From contig JBKAHA010000001.1 of NCBI GenBank assembly GCA_046290675.1, forward strand, positions 372,001-436,000: a DNA stretch of 64,000 bases. The letters run 5' to 3'. The notes below the pieces were generated by a model, which saw only the letters and a list, made by a program, of their open reading frames with translations, made no database searches and had not been told where the DNA came from. Source of the stretch: Aureliella sp046290675. Its GTDB lineage: Bacteria > Planctomycetota > Planctomycetia > Pirellulales > Pirellulaceae. This document shows positions 18,675 to 27,812 of this stretch, piece by piece. How positions within the stretch are numbered: the stretch's first letter is position 1; each line of letters starts with the position of its first letter. Both the position numbers and the translations under genes were made by a program.

Positions 18675-20074
18675 CCGTGCTTGCGAAGTTGGGGATTCAC
18701 GTGGTCGATTGCTGCCGCGATCTCTTCGGGCGTCGGTTCGATGCCGAGGAACTCGATCAGGTTGTTGATCACTTTCTCGGGGTAAGTGGTCAGTTCGCTG
18801 AAGTCGATGTGGAAGACGGGGACTTCGGCGTGCGAGGCGATGAAGGCGTCGCGGTGTTCGAGAAGACTGCGTTGCAGGCGTTCGCAATCTTCGTCGGTGG
18901 CGGCGAACCATTGGCCTCGATGTTTTTCGGATCGTGACTTCAGGCTGCGGATCGATGCTTCGATGTCGCGGTTGACGGAGATGATTCGCAGCGAATCACC
19001 CAGGGCTTCGTGGAGTTGTTTGACGAAGCGACAGAGGTGCGGGTACTTGCCGGCGGCGACGGTTTTATCGCGGTTCGCTTCGGCTTTGCGTTGGACGATC
19101 CAGGACTTCAGTTTTTGCACGAGTTGGTGATCGGGCCAAGCAGGATCGATCGCGGGGAATCGCATGGCGCTCTCGCAGAGCTGGGCCAAGCCGACCGCTT
19201 CGCCTCCGCCGGTTGCTTCGTAGCCGGAGAGTTGGTTGCCCAAGTGGACGCCGAGGTGATGCATGACCATGGCAACACACGAGGTGCCTGATCGGTGTGG
19301 TCCGAGGACGGCGAAGAAGGGAGAGTCGCTGTGGTCGGCGTTCTTGGCGTCGTTGAAGAAGCGGGTTTGTTCCCACTTGCGTCCGCAGATGTTGGACTTG
19401 GTGGGAAGCTGGCCGACCATCCAGCGATCAGGCGTGTAGACGGCGATCGATTCTTTGTCGATGTTCTTACCTTGGACGAGGGCTTGGTAGCGACGCTGGG
19501 TTAGCCGGCCGAGATGGTGATCGATGTGGTGCCGCTGTTGCCACTCGTTCCAATGAAGGTGCCGGTAGAGCACTTTCATGTTCTCACGGCCGCGGACCAT
19601 GAAGGCGTGGGTGCGATTGACGTTGTACGGTCGGTAAACGTGTTCGCTGATTCGTTGCGGCGGATGCTTGCCGGCGAACAGGTGTTGACCTCCGAGGTAA
19701 GCGAGTCCCCAGTCGGCCGGCAGCTCGTCGGCGTATTGTTGCAATCGTTCCGCGAAGTCTTCGACGAACCCGGCGTCGTCTTCAAAGACCACGTACGAGT
19801 CGATTCCTTCGATCAGACATTTTTCGAGGATCAGGCAGTGTGATCGGTAACAGCCCCAGGCACCGTTGCCGGCTTTCCATTGAGGCGGCGTCGCGCATCG
19901 GCGGCCGTCGATCGCGGCGAAGCGTTCGGGTTGCGGAAACGGCCAGGGATCGGGAAGTTGTTGCAACCATTCTTTGAGCCGGTCTTCTCGGCGGTCGAGG
20001 TTCATCAGGAAGCAACGTTCAACGATGCTACGGTCACGCGTGAACCACTGCTCAATCCAAACGTGATCGAGCAT
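18671..20074 (-). CDS. Bifunctional GT25 glycosyltransferase-sulfotransferase, chimeric 5' end
   Basis: The N-terminal domain (residues ~17-230) is GT25-like: FLMNLDRREDRL near the start, GCYRSHCLILEKCL and VVFEDDAGF near residue 100. The C-terminal domain (from ~250) has a PAPS-binding loop LGPHRSGTS at ~257-265 and a 3'-phosphate site region with VNRDIEASIRSLKSRSEKHRGQ, typical of sulfotransferases. The first ~12 codons (20039-20074) are antisense to the radical SAM copy, so the native start was lost at a recombination point. The present ATG may or may not be used. Fusion implies that transfer of a sugar is followed by sulfation. Confidence 0.75.
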   Translation of the reverse strand: MLDHVWIEQWFTRDRSIVERCFLMNLDRREDRLKEWLQQLPDPWPFPQPERFAAIDGRRCATPPQWKAGNGAWGCYRSHCLILEKCLIEGIDSYVVFEDDAGFVEDFAERLQQYADELPADWGLAYLGGQHLFAGKHPPQRISEHVYRPYNVNRTHAFMVRGRENMKVLYRHLHWNEWQQRHHIDHHLGRLTQRRYQALVQGKNIDKESIAVYTPDRWMVGQLPTKSNICGRKWEQTRFFNDAKNADHSDSPFFAVLGPHRSGTSCVAMVMHHLGVHLGNQLSGYEATGGGEAVGLAQLCESAMRFPAIDPAWPDHQLVQKLKSWIVQRKAEANRDKTVAAGKYPHLCRFVKQLHEALGDSLRIISVNRDIEASIRSLKSRSEKHRGQWFAATDEDCERLQRSLLEHRDAFIASHAEVPVFHIDFSELTTYPEKVINNLIEFLGIEPTPEEIAAAIDHVNPQLRKHG

Positions 20075-20665
20075 TTACACCTGGCACGCGAATGCTGGCC
20101 GCACTCAAGACTCATGCTGGTGACCAATGGGTTCTTCCTTGATCGGCATCCGGAATTACCGACGACCCTGGTCGAGATCAATTGTCGACTCGAAGTCAGT
20201 CAGCACGGTACCGACGAGCCGTACCTAAAACGCTTCCGCCAAGTGAAACAGACCGTCTGGCGATGGCGCGAAGAGTATCCCGGCATCCAGATCAAAATCC
20301 GCCAGTCGCATCGCGGGTGGATGCGGCAATACAACGTCGAAGACGGCAAGCCCGTCCCCTTTCAATCAGAGCCAGAATCGGCTTATCGAATTTGTATGCA
20401 GAAGACCTGCACACAGCTCTATCAATCGAAACTCTGGAAGTGCCCAGCAGTCGCATACTTCTCTCAACTCGAAGCCAAACTGAAGTTGCATCACTTGTCC
20501 CAGTGGCAATCGTTCCGCGACTACCAAGCCTGCCCGTCCGATGCGAGCGACGATGAAGTCCGCAGGTTCTTACAGACGAAAGCGATTCCCCAGTGCGGCC
20601 TTTGTCCATCGCGCCGCAACAAGTTCGTTCATCCAAATCCATTGGAAAGGAGTGCTTTGAGATGA
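20038..20665 (+). pseudogene. Truncated radical SAM gene, copy B
   Basis: From EPLLNPNVIEH onward this frame matches the second part of the 14614 radical SAM protein (VTNGFFLDRHP, IKIRQSHRGWMRQY, CMQKTCTQL, LWKCPAV, QCGLCPSR). The first ~85 residues, including the CxxxCxxC cluster site, are missing. The frame upstream of 20038 is antisense to the GT25 gene. Without the cluster site it cannot be an active radical SAM enzyme. The remaining part has no stop or frameshift, so truncation looks recent or the C-terminal domain is still translated. Confidence 0.8.
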
Positions 20666-21030
20666 CACCGCATGATCCGTTCGAACCCGAGATGCCGCCG
20701 CCTCCATTCATCCCGCCTTTCGATCCGCCCGGGAGCGAATCACCATCGTTGCCCGGCGATCCTGATCCGCCGGAAGGTTCCAGCACCAACGATGAAACTT
20801 CCAGTTCAGGGTCGCGTCCCGACTGGTGGCCCGAGGATTGGCCGTGGCCGCCAGAGCCCGAGGAACCCGTTGTGATCGAATCGCCGCCGCCAATCCACAC
20901 GTGGCCGCGTCTGCCACCCGACCACCCGTACCACGTGCCTCCTGGCTACTCCGCGCCGGACAATTTGCCGGCCGGTCACCCCGGCGAGTACTACCCGGAC
21001 ATGCCGCCTTATCCGGTCACGTATCCTGGC
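20040..21030 (+). repeat. Radical SAM/Pro-rich gene pair, copy B of an inverted duplication
   Basis: This is the inverted homologue of 14200-15225. Similarity starts abruptly at about 20038 and fades inside the 3' part of the Pro-rich gene. Confidence 0.7.
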
Positions 21031-21144
21031 GAAGGCGACGAGGGTTCTATCGGAGAGTCAGGATCGGTCGGGGATCCAGCTAGTCCGGTTCCGGGTGTTG
21101 CGGCTCGGTGTGCAGGTGTTTCCGGCGTTGCCTTAGGCAGATAA
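20662..21144 (+). CDS. Pro/Trp/Tyr-rich protein, paralogue of 14189 gene
   Basis: ATG 20662 overlaps the truncated radical SAM stop (ATGA), as in copy A, with AAAGGAG a few bases upstream as a good ribosome binding site. It starts MTPHDPFEPEMPPPPF and keeps the aromatic Pro-rich block (DWWPEDWPWPPEPE, PPDHPYHVPPGYS, YYPDMPPYP). The middle linker differs and the last ~40 residues have no counterpart in copy A, so the 3' end may be changed by recombination. Conservation of the block while the linker drifts suggests selection on it. Confidence 0.65.
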   Translation: MTPHDPFEPEMPPPPFIPPFDPPGSESPSLPGDPDPPEGSSTNDETSSSGSRPDWWPEDWPWPPEPEEPVVIESPPPIHTWPRLPPDHPYHVPPGYSAPDNLPAGHPGEYYPDMPPYPVTYPGEGDEGSIGESGSVGDPASPVPGVAARCAGVSGVALGR

Positions 21145-21598
21145 ACTTGGGACCGTGCCGAAATCCGTTGGTAATTCAGCATGGCCCGAACGCTACGAAA
21201 ACTCGCAAACCATTGTCCGTCGGGGGTTGCGTCGCGATGACGCATCACTCCTCGGTGTGCGGAATCGGTCGAGACGTGCGGCCTCTGGCTGTATTGCTGA
21301 AAGCAACTGAACAAACTTGGTTGCTGGATCGCCACAGCGCGCAGATTCTGGACGCTAAGGAATTCGATAGCCAGCGAATTGTGGACAGTCTCGGCGGCCA
21401 AGTGCCACATTTTGGTAGACTGCTCTGATGGGAAGCCGAGGATGTGTTGGCCGGAGGAGAATCAACTAGAATGAATTTGTCTCGAAGCGTACCGATGCCT
21501 CCTGTCGAGAGGCGTTGCGGAGCAAATCGAATTTAGTTGCCGTTCGGTCGGCAGCGTGCTGCGATCGGCGCGCGAAGCTTTTCTTGGAGTCGAGGATC
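21145..21598. other. Intergenic stretch without a recognisable gene
   Basis: About 450 bases. No frame resembles a protein and no repeat or hairpin stands out. It marks the change from the duplicated phage-like cargo to the amidohydrolase genes and must hold the promoter of the gene at 21599, preceded by GGAGTCGAGG as ribosome binding site. Confidence 0.4.
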
Positions 21599-23716
21599 AT
21601 GCAACGGTTGCTTGCTTTCGTGCTTGGGTATTCTCTTATGATCATTGGATCATCGGCAGCACAGGCGCAAGTCGCTGACGCGATCTATCACAATGGCTTC
21701 ATTCTTACCATGGCGGGCGAACAGCCGACGTACGTGGAGGCGATCGCTGTCGCAGACGGAAAGATTCTGTTTGTGGGAGAGAGAGAGCGAGCACTGGCAT
21801 TACGCGGTGCTTCGACGAGAATCATCAATCTGGATGGCAAGGCTTTGCTTCCAGGTTTTCTCGATGGGCACAGCCATTATATCAACTCGCTGCTGGTCGC
21901 CAATCAATGCAAGCTTTACGCGCCACCCTCAGGTCCGGGAAAGAACGTACCGAGCATCATCGCGACGTTGAAGGAATTTGCTAAGGAGCGAAATATTCCT
22001 GCGGGTGAGTTGATTATGGGTTACGGCTACGATGACACCGTGATGCCCAATGGGCGCCTGCTCAATCGCGACGACCTGGACCAAGCGTTTCCGGACAATC
22101 CCGTTCGCATTGACCATGTTTCGATGCACGGGGCCGTCATGAACAGCCTGGCATTGGAGAAATACGGCATCAGCGCGGATACCGAAACCCCGCCCGGCGG
22201 CGTTATTGTCCGCAAACCGGGGACACAGGAACCCTGGGGCTTAATTATGGAGACCGCGTTCCTGCCCGTATTCGAACAGAATGATCCCATGTCGGTCCAG
22301 CAAGAGATTGATTGGACTCGGGCCGGTCAAATGCTCTATGCCGAAACCGGGGTGACAACTGCCCATGAAGGTGCCACACACCTAGCGCAAATCCAGACCA
22401 TTAAGCGCGCCTCCGAGGCTGGAGCTAACATCATTGATGTCGTCGCTTACCCATTCATCACCGACGTCGACCGTATTCTCGAACAGTTTCCCCTTGGCCA
22501 GTGGGGCAATTACGACAACCGGTTCAAGATCGGTGGTGTGAAAATTACCGTGGATGGGTCACCACAGGGCCGCACGGCCTATTTTACAACGCCCTACCTG
22601 ACCGGTGGTCCTGGCGCCGAGGAGGATTGGACGGGCGAACCGACGTTTCCGCAGGACCTCGCGAACAAGATGGTGAAGAAGGTCTACGAAATGAACGTGC
22701 CGTTGCTCTTGCACTGCAACGGCGATGCCGCCATCGACATGTTCCTCGAGGCGTACGAGTTTGCCCGCGCCGGTGACTTCAGCAAGCCTTGGAATGTGAC
22801 AACCATCCACACCCAATTTCTTCGCAAAGACCAAATCCCGAAATTCGTGGAGTATAAGATTCGACCTTCTTTCTACACGTTGCACACCTACTATTTCGCG
22901 GATGCCCATATCACGAATCGCGGTGAGCAACAGACCATGTACATCAGTCCTATGCGTGACGCGATTGATGCTGGCTTACATCCCACCAATCACACCGATT
23001 TTGTGGTCGCGCCATTAGATCAAATGTTCATGCTGTGGTCGGCAGTAAATCGCGTGTCACGTGGCGGCGGGAGCATTGGGAAAACTCAATGCGTGACTCC
23101 TTATGAAGGTCTTAAGGCAATGACGCATTGGGCCGCCGAACAATACGGTGAACAAGATTTGAAGGGCACGCTGGAAGTCGGAAAATTGGCCGACTTGGTG
23201 ATTCTGGATCGTGATCCACTGAAGGTCGAACCGATGGCCATCAAGGACATCCAGGTGATAGAAACCATAAAGGAAGGCGTCACGATTTTTCCGATGCCGG
23301 CTGAAGGTTTCGCAGAGATTGAAGCGCCCGTTAAATCCGACGTCACGGTCGCTTGGAGACGCCATGTCTGCGACATGGCGGGAGTCAATACAGCGGCGAA
23401 CAAGACCTGGATGCTGACATCGCTGAACGGAAAGAAGATTGACGCAGCCAAACCTCCAACGATGAAATTCTCCGAGGGAAGGGTGGCCGTCTTTGGAGGA
23501 GTCAACCGGTTGTCCGGATCTTATGCACTGCTCGACGATCGCATTCTCATGGGCGACTTGGTAAGCACAAGGATGGCTGGCCCACCGGAATTGATGGAAC
23601 TGGAGCGTCGATTTTCCGAGACGCTTGCCAAGGTCGATGGATTTCATGTCCATCAGGATGAACTGTCGCTGATGCAACAGGGAAAATCGGTTGCCACATT
23701 CCGGGTAGAGAAATGA
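21599..23716 (+). CDS. Exported amidohydrolase family 3 protein with C-terminal META domain
   Basis: ATG 21599 begins a signal peptide (MQRLLAFVLGYSLMIIGSSA, cleavage near AQAQ). The main domain is a YtcJ-like metal-dependent amidohydrolase: metal site DGHSHY near residue 85, GVKITVDGSPQG, LLHCNGDAAIDM, HTDFVVAPLD and ADLVILDRDPL. From about residue 600 a META/HslJ-like domain follows (TWMLTSLNGKKID, VNRLSGSYALL, TRMAGPPELMELE). It probably acts in the periplasm on amides or imides; the substrate is unknown. Fusion to META is unusual. The convergent gene at 23830 is a related amidohydrolase. Confidence 0.85.
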   Translation: MQRLLAFVLGYSLMIIGSSAAQAQVADAIYHNGFILTMAGEQPTYVEAIAVADGKILFVGERERALALRGASTRIINLDGKALLPGFLDGHSHYINSLLVANQCKLYAPPSGPGKNVPSIIATLKEFAKERNIPAGELIMGYGYDDTVMPNGRLLNRDDLDQAFPDNPVRIDHVSMHGAVMNSLALEKYGISADTETPPGGVIVRKPGTQEPWGLIMETAFLPVFEQNDPMSVQQEIDWTRAGQMLYAETGVTTAHEGATHLAQIQTIKRASEAGANIIDVVAYPFITDVDRILEQFPLGQWGNYDNRFKIGGVKITVDGSPQGRTAYFTTPYLTGGPGAEEDWTGEPTFPQDLANKMVKKVYEMNVPLLLHCNGDAAIDMFLEAYEFARAGDFSKPWNVTTIHTQFLRKDQIPKFVEYKIRPSFYTLHTYYFADAHITNRGEQQTMYISPMRDAIDAGLHPTNHTDFVVAPLDQMFMLWSAVNRVSRGGGSIGKTQCVTPYEGLKAMTHWAAEQYGEQDLKGTLEVGKLADLVILDRDPLKVEPMAIKDIQVIETIKEGVTIFPMPAEGFAEIEAPVKSDVTVAWRRHVCDMAGVNTAANKTWMLTSLNGKKIDAAKPPTMKFSEGRVAVFGGVNRLSGSYALLDDRILMGDLVSTRMAGPPELMELERRFSETLAKVDGFHVHQDELSLMQQGKSVATFRVEK

Positions 23717-23829
23717 AGGATCCCGATGGCAAGAGCTGAACGTTCCCAATACCTAAGGCAGCCACACCGTTTCACAGAACCGGATGGTGGACGATCGTAG
23801 CGTTCACCTCCCCGGGCTTTTGTATCCGA

Positions 23830-25839
23830 TCAATCATCGACGTCCATCGCAGATATGAGTGCGTGAACAAGAGGGCTGCCACAGGTACATGTTCGGCCGG
23901 TTTGCTGGTCTCCGACGGCGTTCACCGTCGTCAGATTGAGCAGAGTCCCAGTCGAGTTGCCTCCGGCTGCGATCTGACGTAATTGGGCAGCATTGAGCCG
24001 TCTGAGTCTTGCAAGCTCCATGGTTTCAGAATCCACTGGCTGATTCGTGGCCTGTTCGTTCCCTTGCTGACGAACGGGAAGTAAGCGGCCTTCGTGAACA
24101 GTACCCCAAACGGCAATATCCTTGATCTTCAATGGATCGCAGGTCACGGGATTGTCAGCAAGAATGGTGAAATTAGCCAGCTTGCCGGTGACGATACTGC
24201 CAATCTCGTTCTCCATTTTCAGCGAGTAGGCGGCATCAAGCGTCACCGCTCGCAGCGCTCCTTCCCGGCTGATTCGCTGGTTGCCCCCTGCCACGCGACC
24301 GGAAGTCGTGATGCGGTTAACTCCACACCACATCAGAAAGAGCGGATCGGCCGGCGCCATTGGCATGTCGGAATGGAACGAATAGGAAATTCCGGCACGT
24401 TCTACATCTCCCATCCGCACCATCTGGTCGGCGCGTTTCGGTCCTAAGCCCACTCTGCCGTAATTGTCAGCCAGAGCCCGAACATAGTAAGGATTGGCGC
24501 TGACAATGCAGCCTAGCCGCTTGATGCGATCGACCTGGTCCTCGGCGCTCACGGCAAAATGCACAACCGTCGTGCGGTGGTCATAGCGGGGATTGCGACG
24601 CAGATTCTCTTCCAGAGTATCCAAGAGACGATCCAGTCCGGCGTCGCCGTTCACATGAATGTGAATCTGGTAGCCGGCATCCCAGTAGATCCGAAAGGCG
24701 CGTTGGAACACATCGAGGTCGGTCATCCATTCCCCCTTGTGTCCGTCGAGATAGGGATCGCGAAGCTGCATCAACTGCGAATAGATAGCACCGTCCGAGA
24801 ATAACTTGACCATCTTGGGTGACTGACTTGTCATCCCGGTGTACCAAGATTTCAGCTTTTCCGATTCAGCAATAACCTGCTCATCGTCCTTGTACTTGTC
24901 CGCCATGGTCTTGCCGTCCACCATGAATGTCCAGCGGAACGGCATTGAGGGCTGGGAGAATACTTGATTGACACCATCCTGGACGGGCTTTACCAGGATG
25001 CCCCCCGGTTCATTGCCCAATGTGACCCCCTTGGCGTGCATGTAGTCTCGCGCTAGCTCCAGTCCGCGTCGCAGTTTCTCCTTGGTGGCAATCAAGGTCG
25101 CGACCCGTGTCGCGAGGAGCGCGAACATACCTTGCTCCCAGAAATGCCCCTCGGCAAAGTTGGATTGCTCCCTCTGCGACGCACTCCATCCGGTGACCAG
25201 CTCCTCGGTCACGCCGCCCATCTCAAGAGCGGCGGTATTCAGGAAAAACTCATGACACGATCGCCCCCAAACCATGATGGGACGCGTCGCGCTGACCTGG
25301 TCCAGCTCTGTACGGGTCAGCTTGCCAAAGAAGCTCGGGTGGTACCCCCAGGTCACTAGCGGCTCATTCGGAACGCTCAGTTTTCTTTCGGCTGCAATTA
25401 GGCGTTCGAAAAAGTCATTCTTGTCTTTGACGGCTGGGACTGTTCCTTCCGGAAGAGCCCAATCTTCGATTGACAGGATTTCCGAAACCATGGTCAACGC
25501 TGTCAAGACAGGATGGTCGTGCTGGGCAATAAAGCCGGGGACAATAACCTTGTCCGCGAAAGTCTCATTAACCGTGTATTTTTGATTGCCGGCAGCCACC
25601 TTCAGTTCGGCCAGTGTTCCCGTCGCGAGGACACGGTCTCCCACGACCGCCACTGCTTCAACCTGCGGATGTGCGGGATCGAGTGTGACGACCTCCTTGG
25701 CCGTGTAGATCACTATCTCCGGAAGCGGAGCGGCAGCAGCCTTTCCACCGATATCCTGTAAAGACGGTGACTGGGCCCGCGTCAGACAGGGGATCAAGAG
25801 AAGAGCCGCAAGGCTCAGGAAACGTCTGTCAGCTTTCAT
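23830..25839 (-). CDS. Exported amidohydrolase family 3 protein
   Basis: ATG 25839 starts a signal peptide (MKADRRFLSLAALLLIPC, cleavage near TRAQ). Motifs are IVPGFIAQHDHP for the metal site (QHDH rather than the usual DxHxH), MVKLFSDGAIYSQ, IHIHVNGDAGLDRLL, FHSDMPMAPADP and KLANFTILADNPV. The protein has a ~60-residue Cys-containing tail (GRTCTCGSPL). It is a distant paralogue of the convergent gene at 21599, together suggesting a small exported amide-hydrolysis locus. It has no obvious tie to the phage-like genes. Confidence 0.8.
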   Translation of the reverse strand: MKADRRFLSLAALLLIPCLTRAQSPSLQDIGGKAAAAPLPEIVIYTAKEVVTLDPAHPQVEAVAVVGDRVLATGTLAELKVAAGNQKYTVNETFADKVIVPGFIAQHDHPVLTALTMVSEILSIEDWALPEGTVPAVKDKNDFFERLIAAERKLSVPNEPLVTWGYHPSFFGKLTRTELDQVSATRPIMVWGRSCHEFFLNTAALEMGGVTEELVTGWSASQREQSNFAEGHFWEQGMFALLATRVATLIATKEKLRRGLELARDYMHAKGVTLGNEPGGILVKPVQDGVNQVFSQPSMPFRWTFMVDGKTMADKYKDDEQVIAESEKLKSWYTGMTSQSPKMVKLFSDGAIYSQLMQLRDPYLDGHKGEWMTDLDVFQRAFRIYWDAGYQIHIHVNGDAGLDRLLDTLEENLRRNPRYDHRTTVVHFAVSAEDQVDRIKRLGCIVSANPYYVRALADNYGRVGLGPKRADQMVRMGDVERAGISYSFHSDMPMAPADPLFLMWCGVNRITTSGRVAGGNQRISREGALRAVTLDAAYSLKMENEIGSIVTGKLANFTILADNPVTCDPLKIKDIAVWGTVHEGRLLPVRQQGNEQATNQPVDSETMELARLRRLNAAQLRQIAAGGNSTGTLLNLTTVNAVGDQQTGRTCTCGSPLVHALISAMDVDD

Positions 25840-26531
25840 GCAAACCTCGGCGCAGCGCATACTAGTTGACTGCCTTCTCTTTCATTGGACCGGTAGGTCC
25901 AAGAGAAACTTGGTTGGCTAGTCTTCACCCCTTAGTATTGCCGACCGCCGAGTAGGTTACCAGATAGAGGCTGTTAACCACCTTGTTTTGCCAGACATCG
26001 CGTCAGTTGCCGCGCGAACGTCGTAGTGGGAATCGCCAAACGGAGGCTTGCGCCTGCACGTTCGTCAGCGTAAAAATGACCAATCTCGGAGCAGATCGAC
26101 GCCAACAGGTGGTAGGTGCGGGTTTCAGCGAATTCGACGAGATTACCCAGCGTCCATCTCTTCGTTATGCCCTCCCTCTCCGAACCCAACCCCGGTAGGT
26201 TGCGACCGAAAGAGCGCTCGCAACCCCTCGATAACCCAGGCCGCACGAGACGGAGCGACAGCCGAGAGCCTGGGCCAGAATTGGAGCGTCGGAGGGCCGA
26301 TCGTATGAATACAACGGGTCGCGCGCGACGTCGTAAGAGAGACTCCAAAGGTCGAGAGACCGCCGCAAACCGCTGCGAAACCACCGGATAAGTCGCTGAG
26401 TCTCTTCGCCAGCGCAAAACAAAACCCCGGGGTCGCGATGTTTCGCTACTCCGGGGTTCAAGTTGAGCGGGCGGCACGGTGTTCAAACTCCGCACCAGCA
26501 TAGCACGTGACAAGGGGATGTCACGGCGTCA
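25840..26531. other. Long intergenic region with one strong hairpin
   Basis: About 690 bases without a convincing gene. Open frames on both strands have Arg- and Ser-rich, unfamiliar translations. The only structure I support is the hairpin at 26423-26458. The left part must contain the promoter of the - strand amidohydrolase. Confidence 0.4.
26415..26458 (-). terminator. Intrinsic terminator after the GNAT-like gene
   Basis: On the - strand AACCCCGG pairs with CCGGGGTT, with further pairing inside, and is followed by TTGTTTTG. It lies about 75 bases past the stop of the gene at 26532. Confidence 0.6.
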
Positions 26532-26948
26532 TTAACCGGACGCCGGGGGCCGAGGCAGTCGCGTCATGCTTTCCGGATCACCGTCGAAGCCATGCCTGCG
26601 GTACCACTCGGCGAGCTGGCTTTTGTCCAGGTCGCCGAAGTCCTTTGGCTCAACTTTCAGCGACAGGGTGACTTGAGCTGCATCGGCGGCTTCGCAGACC
26701 ATCCTCAACAAGTTACTGGCTTGCCCCTTGCCCTGTTCCGGCCTCATCGTTTCGATCATCGAAAGCTCGATCCCGTCCTCGCGCGGGAAGAAGGTGGCAG
26801 ATGAACCGTCCCGCCGCAACGAGAAAAGATCACCCGCCTGGCTGCTCCGCATCGGCTCGAAAAAGGTCTTTTGCTGATCCGTCAGCCGTTCAAATCTTTC
26901 GGCGTTCGTCTGCGCATGCATAAAAGCTCGCACGTCAAATTGGCTCAT
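26532..26948 (-). CDS. GNAT-like acetyltransferase
   Basis: The start at 26948 gives a 138-residue protein. An acetyl-CoA-site-like segment RPEQGKGQASNLLRMV near residue 75 is followed by VTLSLKVEP and AEWYRRHGFDGD..MTRLP, the usual GNAT ending with a Tyr/His-x-Gly-Phe. The first 60 residues are not GNAT-like. Such small GNAT proteins are common phage and plasmid cargo. The target is unknown. The gene diverges from the recombinase-module remnants at 27094. Confidence 0.65.
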   Translation of the reverse strand: MSQFDVRAFMHAQTNAERFERLTDQQKTFFEPMRSSQAGDLFSLRRDGSSATFFPREDGIELSMIETMRPEQGKGQASNLLRMVCEAADAAQVTLSLKVEPKDFGDLDKSQLAEWYRRHGFDGDPESMTRLPRPPASG

Positions 26949-27093
26949 ATTTCGGGGACACTTTTCCACTGGTGTTATCGGGAACGCAGTCGGGGCTGAC
27001 AGGGGCAATGAGAGATCGAGTCGTTGGCGGACAGCCACGATCAAAGCAGCATACATAACCCGACAGGCTGATTCACCCCAGGAGCTTGTCGCG

Positions 27094-27285
27094 ATGCCTT
27101 GTGTGCCCGTCTCGGAATTGACGCCGGAGCAGCGTTTCCAGCAGATCGCTGCACTTCTTGCCAAGGGCGTGATTCGTTGCCAACGGCAGCTTCGCGCCGA
27201 GGGGCGACCATCTGGCGACGATCGACCGAATCGTCCGGCCAACGTCCTTGAGGATCCCGACGAATCTCGGCTCAGTGTGTCGTAA
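27094..27285 (+). CDS. Small protein of a recombinase/DUF2924 module
   Basis: A 63-residue protein with LTPEQRFQQIAALLAKGV near the start and LEDPDESRLSVS at the end. It is a paralogue of the gene at 27356. Proteins like this often precede DUF2924 and serine-recombinase genes in planctomycetes. Function unknown. Confidence 0.55.
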   Translation: MPCVPVSELTPEQRFQQIAALLAKGVIRCQRQLRAEGRPSGDDRPNRPANVLEDPDESRLSVS

Positions 27286-27355
27286 CGGAGGCGGTGGAGG
27301 TTCGGCGGTGCGCCGGCGGCTGCCCCCGGTTCTCGATTACCGGAGCCCGGATGCC

Positions 27356-27562
27356 ATGCCGACAGAACCCCGACCCAAGCTGACGTCAGAGGAACGATTC
27401 GCCGAGATTGCCGCTCTCCTGCGAAAAGGCTTCGACCGCTGCCCACGATCGCGCCGGCGGGACGCAACGTCGAACGGTCGCGATTCCTCTGAATCCTCGG
27501 CCGATGGCCTTGAGGTTCCCGCCGAAACGAGGCTCAGTGGGTCTCGTCGTATTGGTGGTTAA
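27356..27562 (+). CDS. Small protein of a recombinase/DUF2924 module, paralogue
   Basis: A 68-residue protein with LTSEERFAEIAALLRKGF and LEVPAETRLSGS, matching the 27094 product in order and spacing, so the two arose by tandem duplication. It precedes the DUF2924 remnant by 26 bases, with AGGAGG before that gene as ribosome binding site. Confidence 0.6.
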   Translation: MPTEPRPKLTSEERFAEIAALLRKGFDRCPRSRRRDATSNGRDSSESSADGLEVPAETRLSGSRRIGG

Positions 27563-27588
27563 CGAAACGGAGAACCCAGGAGGAAACA

Positions 27589-27750
27589 ATGAAGCTGGAT
27601 ATTGATCGCGAAGTCGCCGCGCTCGAGGGGATGTCCACCGGACAACTCTGCGAACGCTACGCCGAACTGTTCGGCGAGCCGGTTCGCACTCGGCACAAAC
27701 GGTATTTGGTTCGCAAGATCGCATGGCGGTTGCAGGCGATGGCGGAAACG
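27589..27750 (+). pseudogene. DUF2924 gene cut off at a recombination junction
   Basis: The product starts MKLDIDREVAALEGMS and has LCERYAELFGEPVRT, HKRYLVRKIAWRLQAMAE, the standard DUF2924 N-terminus, normally encoded just before a large serine recombinase. Family similarity stops at codon ~53. The following sequence belongs to a different gene (DUF669) in another frame, and the recombinase is absent. It is therefore a remnant of a mobile element that lost its recombinase. Confidence 0.75.
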
Positions 27751-27812
27751 GACCGACACCGGCGAGATCACCAACGAGGTCAAAGGCTACTCAAAGAAGG
27801 AAGCACCGTCGC
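27750..27812 (+). pseudogene. Fragment of a DUF669 phage gene
   Basis: In this frame RTDTGEITNEVKGYSKKEA matches RNDTGELQNEIKGYSKRES near the C-terminus of the DUF669 protein at 55452. Only about 20 codons remain, squeezed between the DUF2924 remnant and the convergent gp10-like gene. The sequence differs from the 55452 copy at many bases, so it came from another phage-like element. Confidence 0.6.

Noticed and set aside
25974..26513. 179-codon - strand frame
   Set aside because: Arg/Ser-rich translation without domains, and it runs through a terminator-type hairpin.
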